A DNA stretch of 9,868 nucleotides from JAZKIX01 sp040384645 (GCA_040384645.1 JAZKIX010000191.1:1-9868); one strand, 5' to 3'; counted from the first letter of the stretch, positions 1 to 7,098 are shown. Translations and numbers: made by a program. Notes: generated by a model from the sequence alone, not told the origin.

Positions 1-550
1 TCAGGGATTTGCCGTCTTCAACAGTGATGACGCCTTCCTTGCCGACTTTTTCCATCGCTTCAGCGATACGCTCGCCGATCGAGTAGTCCGAGTTGGCCGA
101 GATCGCGCCAACCTGGGCGATTTCCTTGGTGGTGGTGCATGGCTTGGAGATCTTGGCCAGCTCTTCGACGGTGGCAGCAACTGCCTTGTCGATGCCGCGC
201 TTGAGGTCCATCGGGTTCATGCCGGCGGCAACGAACTTCATGCCTTCGCGCACGATGGCCTGGGCCAGCACGGTGGCGGTGGTGGTGCCGTCGCCGGCGT
301 TGTCGCTGGTGCGGGAAGCAACTTCCTTGACCATTTGCGCGCCCATGTTCATGAGCTTGTCTTTGAGTTCGATTTCTTTAGCAACTGACACACCGTCTTT
401 AGTCACTGTCGGGGCGCCATATGAACGCTCCAGCACGACGTTACGACCCTTAGGGCCCAGTGTGACTTTAACTGCATTGGCGAGAATGTTCACGCCTTCA
501 ACCATCTTGGCGCGCGCTGCGTCGCCGAAAATTACTTCTTTAGCTGCCAT
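1..550 (-). CDS. groEL: Chaperonin GroEL (60 kDa, Hsp60), N-terminal part
   Basis: The first 183 codons of GroEL are present, about one third of the usual ~545 residues; the rest lies beyond the left edge. The protein opens MAAKEVIFGDAARAKMVEGV. It keeps the ATPase features of the equatorial domain: LGPKGRNVVL near residues 31-40, Asp52 in the TKDGVSVAK segment, and Asp87 in GDGTTTATVL (residues 86-95). The hinge into the intermediate domain follows, with the conserved Cys138. Residue numbers coincide with E. coli GroEL, so the start is secure; AGGAG lies 8 bases upstream of the ATG at 550. GroEL forms the cytoplasmic double-ring folding chamber that works with GroES. It lies 78 bases downstream of groES on the same strand and is expected to share the promoter and CIRCE operator near 1046-1100. 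No oddity is visible in the part present. Confidence 0.98.
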   Translation of the reverse strand, partial: MAAKEVIFGDAARAKMVEGVNILANAVKVTLGPKGRNVVLERSYGAPTVTKDGVSVAKEIELKDKLMNMGAQMVKEVASRTSDNAGDGTTTATVLAQAIVREGMKFVAAGMNPMDLKRGIDKAVAATVEELAKISKPCTTTKEIAQVGAISANSDYSIGERIAEAMEKVGKEGVITVEDGKSL

Positions 551-628
551 GTTCGTTACTCCTGAATGTGTTCACAAGATGTGCTACTCAATGTGCTTGG
601 GCCAGGCCCGCGCTTTTGAATAACTGAA

Positions 629-919
629 TTATTTTTGAACGACTGCCATGATGTCTTCTTCGCGCATCACCAGCAGCTCGTCACCGTCAACTTTGACAGT
701 TTGGCCAGAGTATTTGCCGAACAAAACGCGATCGCCAACCTTAACTTCAAGCGCGCGTACTTTGCCATCGTCAAGAACCTTGCCTGTGCCAATGGCCAGG
801 ACTTCGCCTTGATCCGGCTTTTCAGCAGCGGTTTCAGGGATGATCAGGCCGGACGCAGTTTTTGTTTCTTGGTCAAGACGCTTGACGATAACGCGATCGT
901 GCAATGGGCGAAGGTTCAT
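629..919 (-). CDS. groES: Co-chaperonin GroES (10 kDa, Hsp10)
   Basis: A 96-residue protein of normal GroES length. It has the N-terminal MNLRPLHDRVIVKRL strand, the mobile loop around residues 17-32 (ending SGLIIPETAAEKP) that binds GroEL through its hydrophobic tripeptide, the roof-loop region, and the C-terminal DGDELLVMREEDIMAV strand. Heptameric GroES caps the GroEL chamber in the cytoplasm and drives ATP-dependent folding cycles. AAGGAG sits 5-6 bases before the ATG at 919, which fixes the start. It is first in the groES-groEL operon. About 125 bases of leader separate it from the CIRCE operator. The opposite-strand reading frame across this gene is a shadow. Confidence 0.98.
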   Translation of the reverse strand: MNLRPLHDRVIVKRLDQETKTASGLIIPETAAEKPDQGEVLAIGTGKVLDDGKVRALEVKVGDRVLFGKYSGQTVKVDGDELLVMREEDIMAVVQK

Positions 920-1045
920 AAAAACTCCTTTAGTTTCAATAGGTTATTGATTATTGCGGCAATGTCGCTGCAAATCAGACTTCAGCAGGCAGCAGCATTT
1001 ACATCATTCGCTGCACAAGTAAAGTTGGAAAGCTAGCAAGAGTTG

Positions 1046-1072
1046 TTAGCACTCTCTGCTAACGAGTGCTAA
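1046..1072 (-). promoter_or_regulatory. CIRCE operator (HrcA binding site)
   Basis: TTAGCACTC at 1046-1054, nine bases, then GAGTGCTAA at 1064-1072: an exact match to the CIRCE consensus 9-9-9 inverted repeat bound by the heat-shock repressor HrcA. It abuts the -10 box and should cover the transcription start of groES-groEL. HrcA repression of this operon is established for the family; here it is inferred from the site and its position. hrcA itself is not in the window. A second, shorter perfect palindrome is nested in the same stretch (see findings). Confidence 0.96.
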
Positions 1073-1100
1073 TTATAAGGACGGTCTGGGGGTTTTTCAA
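1072..1100 (-). promoter_or_regulatory. groES-groEL promoter, sigma70-like with a sigma32-like -35
   Basis: Read on the minus strand, TTGAAA (1095-1100) and TATAAT (1072-1077) are separated by 17 bases, nearly ideal for the housekeeping sigma factor. The -35 reads CCTTGAAA in context, which also fits the CTTGAAA half of heat-shock sigma32 promoters, and the bases before the -10 (CCTTAT) only loosely resemble the sigma32 CCCCAT element. Transcription should start near 1063-1067, inside CIRCE, giving a leader of about 145 bases. Dual sigma70/sigma32 use is inference. Confidence 0.8.
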
Positions 1101-1397
1101 GGCATGAGCAAAAAGTAATTTGATGATTGGCAAGTATTGTTTGGGCATACGGTAAGGTTCATGCAGACTAAAGTGCGCCTTCTATTTCGCGCACGGACGT
1201 AACGCGGCCGCCATTATCGTTCCAGCCGGTCAATACATTTGCGTTCAAAACCATACACGGCTCAAACGCTTGCTGCATAAATCAAAGAATTGCTGCTACG
1301 ATAAATAGTGCGGTCTTCAAGGCATGCGTGTTTATTTGCAGTCGCAAAGATCAGTTAGCGCCACTTGATCAGATCAGGGAACGAGTAAAGGAATATC
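1101..1397. other. Divergent gap between groES promoter and hybrid kinase
   Basis: No gene or RNA is recognisable in these ~300 bases. The best plus-strand promoter candidate for the kinase is an extended -10, TGCTACGAT at 1294-1302 (TACGAT matches TATAAT at 4 of 6), without a good -35. It would leave a leader of ~90 bases. This call is weak. Short open frames here lack ribosome binding sites. Confidence 0.3.
1387..1392 (+). promoter_or_regulatory. Ribosome binding site setting the GTG start of the kinase
   Basis: AAAGGA lies 5 bases before the GTG at 1398. The GTG start also gives a basic N-terminus (MRFKSQ...RKK) directly before the first membrane helix. An internal ATG at residue 18 would cut into that helix, so GTG is preferred. 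Confidence 0.7.
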
Positions 1398-4300
1398 GTG
1401 CGATTCAAATCTCAACCGCTACTGCCGACGATTCGCAAAAAGCTTTCGATGTTGGTACTGGCTTGCGCACTACCGGCGGCAGTCGGATTTGCCTTGCTGA
1501 TCAATCATTTCTATGAACGGGAAAAAAGCCAAATTCAAAGCGACTCGTTGCTCATTGCCCGGACCCTGATTAGTTCAACCGATCAAGAATTAATCGCTGG
1601 CATTCGGGTCGCCGCTGCGCTGGCGAGTTCACCTAATCTGGCGAACAATGATCTGAGCGCTTTTTATGTGCAAGCCAAGAACGTCTTGCGCGATGATTCG
1701 TCCGCCTTCAATTTTGTCCTTAGCGATCAAAAATCGGTACAACTGCTCAACACCGCGCGTCCTTATGGCGAGCTCATTGCTGACCCTGGCAGCCTTGATC
1801 GGGTTCAGAAAGTTTTCAACACTGGTAAGCCAATCATCTCCGATATTTTTATCGGTGGCGCCCTGCGCAGGCCGTTGGTGGCAATACATGTTCCGGTTTT
1901 TAATAATGGAAAAGTCATCTATTGTTTATCGAGCGCCTTCTTACCGGAGCGTCTTGGGAAAATTCTTACTGGGCAACGTCTTCCCACTGACCGCATCGTT
2001 GCAGTGATCGACACCCAAGGCGTGATTGCAGCGCGCACTCACGACCCGCAAAAATTTGTAGGACAAAAAGCGGCAGCCAGCCTGCTCGCCAAGCTGCAAT
2101 ACGTGAGTGAAGAGACCATCGAGGCCACCACACTGGAAGGCATTCGTGTGTACTCAATGTTCAGCCGTTCTCCATCGACGGGATGGGCCGTCGTGGTTGG
2201 CGTCCCCAGAAGTACGGTACTTACCGAATTGCTGTCGTCGCTGGCCTGGATTAGCCTGACGGTACTTATATTGTTCGCCGCAGGATTTTCAGTAGCATGG
2301 TTTTTGGGAAACAACATCAGTAATTCAGTCAGTGGGCTCTCTACCTACGCCATCGCATTGGGTTCCGGTGCACCGATGATTGAGCCCCGTTCCTCGTTTC
2401 GCGAGGCACAACAGGCCGCCGCCACCTTGAAAAGCGTCGAAACGGAATTGGTAAGCCACCGGCATCATCTGGAAAACTTGATCGCAGAACGAACCGCCCA
2501 GTTAAATTTAGCCAACGAGCAAATGGTATCGGCACGCGACACTGCGGAGGCCAGCAACCGCAAGCTTTTAGAATCGCAACAAGAAGCCATCGATAATGAG
2601 CTACGTATTCGTACTGTGGTGGAAAGCGTAGGAGAAGGCATCATTACGCTTGATGAACGTGGCCTGATTGCCTCTTTTAACGGTGCGGCGGCGACTATTT
2701 TTGGCTATGCGCCTGACGAAATAATTGGATCAAATATCCAACGCCTCATGCCGCCCGACCTGCGCCCGCTTCATCAGGCGGGCATGGCGCGTTACCTTGC
2801 CGGCGGCGAACCCACGGTAGTGGGGAAAAAGCGCGTGGAATTGCCTGGACTGCACAAAAACGGCAACACATTCCTACTTGAATTGGCAATTAATGCCATC
2901 GAAATCAAGGGCAAACAATTGTTTGTCGGTATCGTGCGCGACATTACGGAGCAAAAGCGATCCGAGCAAGCAGTGCGCGTGGCGATGGAAGAAGCACAGC
3001 TTGCCAATAGCGCGAAAAGCGCGTTTGTCGCAAATATGAGTCATGAACTACGGACCCCGATGAATGCGGTATTGGGGATGACGCATTTGATCGGTACCAC
3101 CAGTCTTTCACCCGAACAACGGCGCTATCTGGAAATGATTCGGACCTCGGGTCAATCGCTACTTGGCATTCTCAACGATATCCTCGATTTTTCTAAAATT
3201 GAAGCCGGTAAAGTCGAGCTATCTACAGCGCCGTTCGAACTTCAAGAGGTCTTGCATACCGTAGCGGCGATCATGAGCGTTAATGCCGGTGACAAAGACC
3301 TGGAGCTGGCAATTGGGGTTGAACTCGACGTGCCGCATGCGCTCGTGGGTGACGCGACGCGACTACAGCAAGTGCTGGTCAACCTGACAGGCAACGCCAT
3401 TAAATTTACCCATCGCGGCGAGGTTTCGGTATTGGTGAAATGTGTATCGCGGCAACCGGGTTTCGTCATGCTTCGTTTTATCGTGCGCGACACCGGGATC
3501 GGGATCAGCGCGGCCCAACAGAAGCGACTATTTTCGCCCTTCACTCAAGCCGATTCGTCCACCACGCGGCGCTTCGGCGGCTCGGGTCTTGGCTTGACGA
3601 TATCAAAAGGCTTGGTTGAACGTCTGGGTGGAACAATCGAATTGTGGAGCAAGCCCGACCAAGGCAGCGAATTTAGCTGCACCCTACCGTTTTCGTTGCA
3701 AGATTGCGAGGTTAGACGATCTCTGCCAGATAGCCGTTTAAGCGGTTTGCGCTTGCTGGTCGTGGATGACAACGCCACCAGCCGGGCATATTTGCGCATG
3801 ACAATTCAGGCGTGGAATTGGGAAGTGGACAGTGTAGCGTCGGGCAGCGAAGCACTCGATGCCATTCGCACCCTGCAAGCCAAAGGTGGCGCTTACGATG
3901 TGATCATAATTGACCTGCATATGCCAGAGATGGACGGTATCGCAACAATACGAGCGATTCGTGCCCGGCCCAATTCAGAGATACCGATGATCATGATGGC
4001 GAGCGCTTTTGAACGAGGTAAATTAGTGGGCGACTCTGCGCCTGAATCGCAACAGGCAATGTTGACCAAACCAGTAACAGCATCGAGTTTGTTCGATATC
4101 GTGCATGAATTATTAACACAAAAGAAACAATCACCAAGTGAACAAACACCTGCGCCGCCTACTCTGCAAATCGATGCCCGTTTGCTCCTGGTGGAAGATA
4201 ACCATTTGAACCAAATTGTCGCCAAAACCTTGCTTGAATTGACAGGTGCCACGGTCGACGTTGTCGAAAATGGCCAGATCGCACTTGATCTATTGCGAGC

Positions 4301-4544
4301 ACGTCCTGGCGACTATGATTTGATCCTCATGGATGTACAAATGCCTGTGATGGATGGCTTTACGGCGACACGTTTGATACGGAGTGAACTGCATTTAAAT
4401 ACCCCTATCATTGCAATGACGGCAGGTGTGTTGGAATCCGAACGTGAGCGCTGTACCGCATCAGGCATGAATGATTTCATCGGCAAGCCGATTGACGTAG
4501 ACGAGATGATCGACAAAATACGACAACATCTGGCGCCGCAATGA
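1398..4544 (+). CDS. Membrane hybrid sensor histidine kinase (Cache-PAS-HisKA-HATPase-REC-REC)
   Basis: This 1048-residue inner-membrane protein starts at GTG. In order it shows: basic N-terminus; membrane helix ~17-36; a ~240-residue periplasmic region resembling a double-Cache sensor; membrane helix ~282-304; charged coiled-coil linker ~340-400; PAS domain ~401-520 ending in the usual DITEQ; HisKA with phosphoacceptor His549 in SHELRTPMNAVLG; HATPase with N-box Asn662/Asn666, G1 DTGIGI (from Asp698) and G2 GGSGLGL (727-733); receiver 1 with Asp790/Asp791, phospho-acceptor Asp839 and Lys891; receiver 2 with Glu933/Asp934, Asp979 and Lys1030. All catalytic residues are present, so it should be active. 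No HPt domain follows the receivers and no response regulator lies nearby, so phosphotransfer must go to a partner elsewhere or the receivers act as a phosphate sink. The signal is unknown; Cache domains commonly bind small organic molecules. It is a single-gene unit divergent from groES. Confidence 0.95.
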   Translation: MRFKSQPLLPTIRKKLSMLVLACALPAAVGFALLINHFYEREKSQIQSDSLLIARTLISSTDQELIAGIRVAAALASSPNLANNDLSAFYVQAKNVLRDDSSAFNFVLSDQKSVQLLNTARPYGELIADPGSLDRVQKVFNTGKPIISDIFIGGALRRPLVAIHVPVFNNGKVIYCLSSAFLPERLGKILTGQRLPTDRIVAVIDTQGVIAARTHDPQKFVGQKAAASLLAKLQYVSEETIEATTLEGIRVYSMFSRSPSTGWAVVVGVPRSTVLTELLSSLAWISLTVLILFAAGFSVAWFLGNNISNSVSGLSTYAIALGSGAPMIEPRSSFREAQQAAATLKSVETELVSHRHHLENLIAERTAQLNLANEQMVSARDTAEASNRKLLESQQEAIDNELRIRTVVESVGEGIITLDERGLIASFNGAAATIFGYAPDEIIGSNIQRLMPPDLRPLHQAGMARYLAGGEPTVVGKKRVELPGLHKNGNTFLLELAINAIEIKGKQLFVGIVRDITEQKRSEQAVRVAMEEAQLANSAKSAFVANMSHELRTPMNAVLGMTHLIGTTSLSPEQRRYLEMIRTSGQSLLGILNDILDFSKIEAGKVELSTAPFELQEVLHTVAAIMSVNAGDKDLELAIGVELDVPHALVGDATRLQQVLVNLTGNAIKFTHRGEVSVLVKCVSRQPGFVMLRFIVRDTGIGISAAQQKRLFSPFTQADSSTTRRFGGSGLGLTISKGLVERLGGTIELWSKPDQGSEFSCTLPFSLQDCEVRRSLPDSRLSGLRLLVVDDNATSRAYLRMTIQAWNWEVDSVASGSEALDAIRTLQAKGGAYDVIIIDLHMPEMDGIATIRAIRARPNSEIPMIMMASAFERGKLVGDSAPESQQAMLTKPVTASSLFDIVHELLTQKKQSPSEQTPAPPTLQIDARLLLVEDNHLNQIVAKTLLELTGATVDVVENGQIALDLLRARPGDYDLILMDVQMPVMDGFTATRLIRSELHLNTPIIAMTAGVLESERERCTASGMNDFIGKPIDVDEMIDKIRQHLAPQ

Positions 4545-4841
4545 TTTCAACACAGGGCATGCGGTATATGATCGAGCGCGTTCCCTTGGACGCATCGGAG
4601 AACCGGACGTCGCCGTCGGTACCGCCATATTTATGTGCAGCCAGACATCAAGCTCTGTGACGGTCAAATTTTGCACGTCGGCGGCGACATCATAGCCAGT
4701 CGATAATCACTCGAAATAAGCACCCGGCGTACATCGCCCGGCGGAAAACCGACTGCACATGATTGGATATCGAACACATCATCTTGCTGCAAACACGCTA
4801 TCGGTCACCCTTCCCATTTAGCCATTTATAAAGATCAAGCA
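4545..4841. other. Gap between hybrid kinase and mmsA, no gene seen
   Basis: I find no convincing gene, RNA or intrinsic terminator here. Short frames on both strands end within 20-70 codons and lack ribosome binding sites. Two GC-rich segments around 4607-4620 and 4676-4690 form an imperfect inverted repeat (GTCGCCG at 4609-4615 against CGGCGAC at 4682-4688). They are too far apart and lack a T-run, so this is not a standard terminator. No clear -35/-10 pair was found for mmsA. It may hold gene debris, but nothing recognisable. Confidence 0.3.
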
Positions 4842-6359
4842 ATGAACGCCATCGACAACAGCAACGCAGTTTCGAAAATCGGATTCTGGATCAATAACCA
4901 GCACGTTTTATTGGATGGTATGCGCCACGGCGAGATCACTAACCCGGCATCGGGAAAAGTGATCCGGCATGTCACATTCGCCAATCAAGACAGCGTTCAT
5001 AATGCAGTGCAAGCCGCGCAAGCGGCTTTTCCCGCCTGGCGTGCCACACCGCCACTGCGGCGGGCTCGCATCATGATGGAATTTTTGCATCTGTTGCGCA
5101 AACACGAAAAAGAGCTGGCGGCACTAGCCAGCGAAGAGCATGGTAAAACCTTGCCCGATGCGTTAGGCTCGGTTCGGCGCGGGATCGAAGTGGTCGAATT
5201 TGCCTGCGGCATCCCGCACTTGATCAAGGGCGAACATTCACGCAACGTCGGCACTGATGTCGATTGTCACTCGGTGCGCGATGCACTCGGCGTCTGCGTC
5301 GGCATCACGCCATTTAACTTCCCTGTCATGGTGCCGATGTGGATGTTTCCGATGTCGATCGCATGCGGCAATACCTTCGTTTTGAAGCCATCTGAAAAAG
5401 TGCCCTCCTGTTCGATGCGCATCGCGGAATTGCTCAAAGAAGCTGGCTTGCCAGACGGAGTGTTTAACGTCATCCATGGCGACAAGGAAACTGTCGACGC
5501 ACTGGTAACCCATCCGCAAGTAAAAGCAGTATCGTTCGTGGGCTCTACACCGATTGCCCAATATATTTACGAAACCGGGACAAAACATGGCAAGCGTGTC
5601 CAGGCTTTAGGTGGCGCAAAAAATCATGCTGTCGTCATGCCCGATGCAGATCTGGATCTCACCGTGGATGCCCTGGTCGGCGCCGCATACGGTTCGGCTG
5701 GCGAGCGTTGCATGGCGATCTCAGTAGTGGTTGCAGTGGGCAAGATAGCCGATGCCTTGGTAGACAAAATCAAGGAAAAGGCTGAGAACATTCAAATCGG
5801 CCCCGGCGACCGCAGCGGGGTCGAGATGGGGCCGCTAGTGAGCCGCGTGCATCGCGACAAAGTCAGCAGTTTTATCGACCAAGGCGAAGCTGACGGCGCC
5901 CAATTGATTCTCGATGGCCGCAACAAAGTGGTGTCCGGTTATGAAAATGGTTTCTATCTTGGCGTGAGTTTGTTTGATCATGTCACATCGGCCATGCGTC
6001 TCTACCGTGAAGAAATTTTTGGGCCCGTGCTGTCCATCGTGCGCGTCGATACGCTTGATCAAGCCGTCGCACTCATCAACGCATGCCCCTACGCCAACGG
6101 CACTGCCCTATTTACCGAATCCGGCGGTGCCGCCCGCAAATTCGAGAGTGAAATCGAAGTCGGCATGGTGGGCATCAACGTCCCAATTCCAGTGCCGATG
6201 GCATTTTTTTCTTTCGGAGGGTGGAAGGCATCGCTGTTTGGCGACCATTCAGTGCATGGTATGGATGGCGTGCGCTTTTATACGCGGCCGAAGGTGATCA
6301 CCACGCGCTGGACTTCAAGCGAACCGGGGCTAGCCTTGAATATGCCCACGCTGGGTTAA
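4842..6359 (+). CDS. mmsA: CoA-acylating methylmalonate-semialdehyde dehydrogenase
   Basis: 505 residues, the normal length of the family. MmsA oxidises (methyl)malonate semialdehyde with NAD+ and CoA to propionyl-CoA or acetyl-CoA, late in valine, beta-alanine and myo-inositol breakdown, in the cytoplasm. Visible landmarks: GITPFNFPVMVPMWMFP (154-170, with Asn159 of the active site), KPSE (182-185) and FVGSTPIA (around 232-239) of the NAD+ fold, QALGGAKNH (254-262), nucleophile Cys290 in GSAGERCMAIS, EEIFGPV (390-396), and GMVGINVPIPVPMAF near the C-terminus. The position that holds the general-base Glu in hydrolytic aldehyde dehydrogenases is Ala255 here, as expected for the acylating subfamily. 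The Shine-Dalgarno before the ATG is weak (AAAGATCAAG). There is no mmsB (3-hydroxyisobutyrate dehydrogenase) or other catabolic gene beside it, so the pathway assignment among valine, beta-alanine and inositol stays open. Confidence 0.93.
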   Translation: MNAIDNSNAVSKIGFWINNQHVLLDGMRHGEITNPASGKVIRHVTFANQDSVHNAVQAAQAAFPAWRATPPLRRARIMMEFLHLLRKHEKELAALASEEHGKTLPDALGSVRRGIEVVEFACGIPHLIKGEHSRNVGTDVDCHSVRDALGVCVGITPFNFPVMVPMWMFPMSIACGNTFVLKPSEKVPSCSMRIAELLKEAGLPDGVFNVIHGDKETVDALVTHPQVKAVSFVGSTPIAQYIYETGTKHGKRVQALGGAKNHAVVMPDADLDLTVDALVGAAYGSAGERCMAISVVVAVGKIADALVDKIKEKAENIQIGPGDRSGVEMGPLVSRVHRDKVSSFIDQGEADGAQLILDGRNKVVSGYENGFYLGVSLFDHVTSAMRLYREEIFGPVLSIVRVDTLDQAVALINACPYANGTALFTESGGAARKFESEIEVGMVGINVPIPVPMAFFSFGGWKASLFGDHSVHGMDGVRFYTRPKVITTRWTSSEPGLALNMPTLG

Positions 6360-6360
6360 A

Positions 6361-6429
6361 GGATGCGATCCATCGAAAAACACAGTGAGAATGCCAGATA
6401 GCTCTCTCACTGGCATCCAGATCGCATCC
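6361..6429 (+). repeat. Nested inverted repeat directly after mmsA
   Basis: GGATGCGATC (6361-6370) pairs perfectly with GATCGCATCC (6420-6429). Between them are two mutually exclusive inner stems: CAGTGAGA (6383-6390) with TCTCACTG (6405-6412), or ATGCCAG (6391-6397) with CTGGCAT (6410-6416). It begins one base after the mmsA stop codon. There is no T-run after it, so it is not a canonical intrinsic terminator. It may protect the mmsA transcript 3' end or act in factor-dependent termination; that role is inference. Confidence 0.7.
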
Positions 6430-6478
6430 ACCGTGGCCACTGAAGTCGCGTATCAGATTATTGTCAGCTCATTGCATC

Positions 6479-6522
6479 AATGCATGAACTGCATTGCGCA
6501 CGAGCCCAGTCAAGGCTGGTGC
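6479..6522. other. Pair of small hairpins between mmsA and ohr
   Basis: AATGCA (6479-6484) and TGCATT (6490-6495) form a perfect stem with a 5-base loop. Directly after it, GCAC-G-AGCC (6498-6506) pairs with GGCT-G-GTGC (6514-6522) around a 7-base loop, with one G-G mismatch. Neither is followed by a T-run. Together with the repeat after mmsA and the terminator of ohr, almost the whole 238-base gap between the converging genes can fold. No known RNA family is recognised. Confidence 0.4.
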
Positions 6523-6540
6523 CGTAGCGAGTAAGTTATT

Positions 6541-6579
6541 AAAAATAATCCCTGCATCACATTGCGTTAGGCAGGGATT
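6541..6579 (-). terminator. Intrinsic terminator of ohr
   Basis: Read on the minus strand, a 9-base perfect stem (AATCCCTGC, 6579-6571, with GCAGGGATT, 6555-6547) with a 15-base loop is followed by a T-rich run ending near 6541 (ATTTTTAA). It lies 19 bases after the ohr stop codon. The plus-strand side is followed only by TTAAAAG, so termination should mainly serve ohr. Confidence 0.8.
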
Positions 6580-6597
6580 TAAAAGTAAATGGTTCGA

Positions 6598-7017
6598 TTA
6601 AACCAGATTGATTGCCACATCGATATTGCCGCGTGTCGCATTCGAATACGGACAAACTTCATGTGCTTTCGCCACCAACGCTTGTGCTGCATCTTGCTCC
6701 AGTCCGGGCAATGCGACTTGCAAAGTGACCGCCAAGCCGAAACCGCCTTTATCGTTCGGGCCAATCCCGACCACGCCGGTCACTTGGGCGTCGGCGGGCA
6801 GACTAATTTTTTGCTGGGCGCTGACAAACTTCATCGCCGACAAGAAACAGGCTGAATAACCCGCTGCGAATAATTGTTCCGGATTAGTGCCATCGCCGCC
6901 GGCCCCGCCCAGTTCCTTTGGCGTGGACAGTTTGACGTCAAGCTTCTGGTCGCTACTGACGGCGCGACCATCGCGACCACCGTTGGCTGTGGCTTGAGCT
7001 GTATATAAAATTTGCAT
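6598..7017 (-). CDS. ohr: Organic hydroperoxide resistance protein Ohr (OsmC/Ohr family)
   Basis: 139 residues starting MQILYTAQATANGGRDG; this ATG is chosen because GGAG lies 6 bases upstream and the length fits the family. An in-frame ATG at 7071 would add 18 residues of low plausibility and would fall at the likely transcription start. Ohr is a cytoplasmic thiol peroxidase that reduces organic and lipid hydroperoxides using lipoylated partners. Both reactive cysteines are present: peroxidatic Cys57 in GYSACFLSAMKFV and resolving Cys122 in VCPYSNATRGNIDV. Arg15/Arg18 and Glu47 are candidates for the residues that activate the cysteine. The VCPYSNATRGN motif marks the Ohr rather than the OsmC branch. 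Its regulator gene ohrR lies 165 bases upstream on the same strand, with a palindromic operator between them, and an intrinsic terminator follows. Confidence 0.96.
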   Translation of the reverse strand: MQILYTAQATANGGRDGRAVSSDQKLDVKLSTPKELGGAGGDGTNPEQLFAAGYSACFLSAMKFVSAQQKISLPADAQVTGVVGIGPNDKGGFGLAVTLQVALPGLEQDAAQALVAKAHEVCPYSNATRGNIDVAINLV

Positions 7018-7069
7018 GTCATTCTCCAATTGAGTATTTAAAGGCTGCCACCCGGCTGCCGGAACCCAC

Positions 7070-7098
7070 AATATACGCCAATTTTAAATTGCACGCAA
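7070..7098 (-). promoter_or_regulatory. Likely ohr promoter
   Basis: On the minus strand TTGCGT (7093-7098) and TATATT (7070-7075) are 17 bases apart; the -10 matches 5 of 6 consensus positions and the -35 only 3. Transcription would start near 7063, with a ~45-base leader to the ATG. The -35 lies inside the palindromic operator, so a bound repressor would block RNA polymerase. Confidence 0.5.

Noticed and set aside
93..623. 176-codon plus-strand frame opposite groEL
   Set aside because: It is the antisense shadow of an unmistakable groEL; its protein resembles no family and it has no ribosome binding site.
635..1036. 133-codon plus-strand frame opposite groES and its leader
   Set aside because: Shadow of groES; composition and lack of start signals argue against it being real.
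1097..1326. 11-base direct repeat TTCAAGGCATG at 1097-1107 and 1316-1326
   Set aside because: Repeats of this length are expected by chance in 10 kb. The second copy lacks a matching -10, so I do not treat it as a second heat-shock promoter.
4461..4676. 71-codon minus-strand frame across the kinase end and the following gap
   Set aside because: Overlaps the conserved receiver 2 coding sequence, has no ribosome binding site and no recognisable motif.
4565..4708. Possible decayed gene in the kinase-mmsA gap
   Set aside because: Short peptides in two frames could be joined by a frameshift but match no family I recognise, so gene decay cannot be claimed.
7018..7071. Upstream ATG extending ohr by 18 residues
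   Set aside because: The ATG at 7017 has a good GGAG site and gives the standard Ohr N-terminus; the extension covers the leader and likely transcription start.
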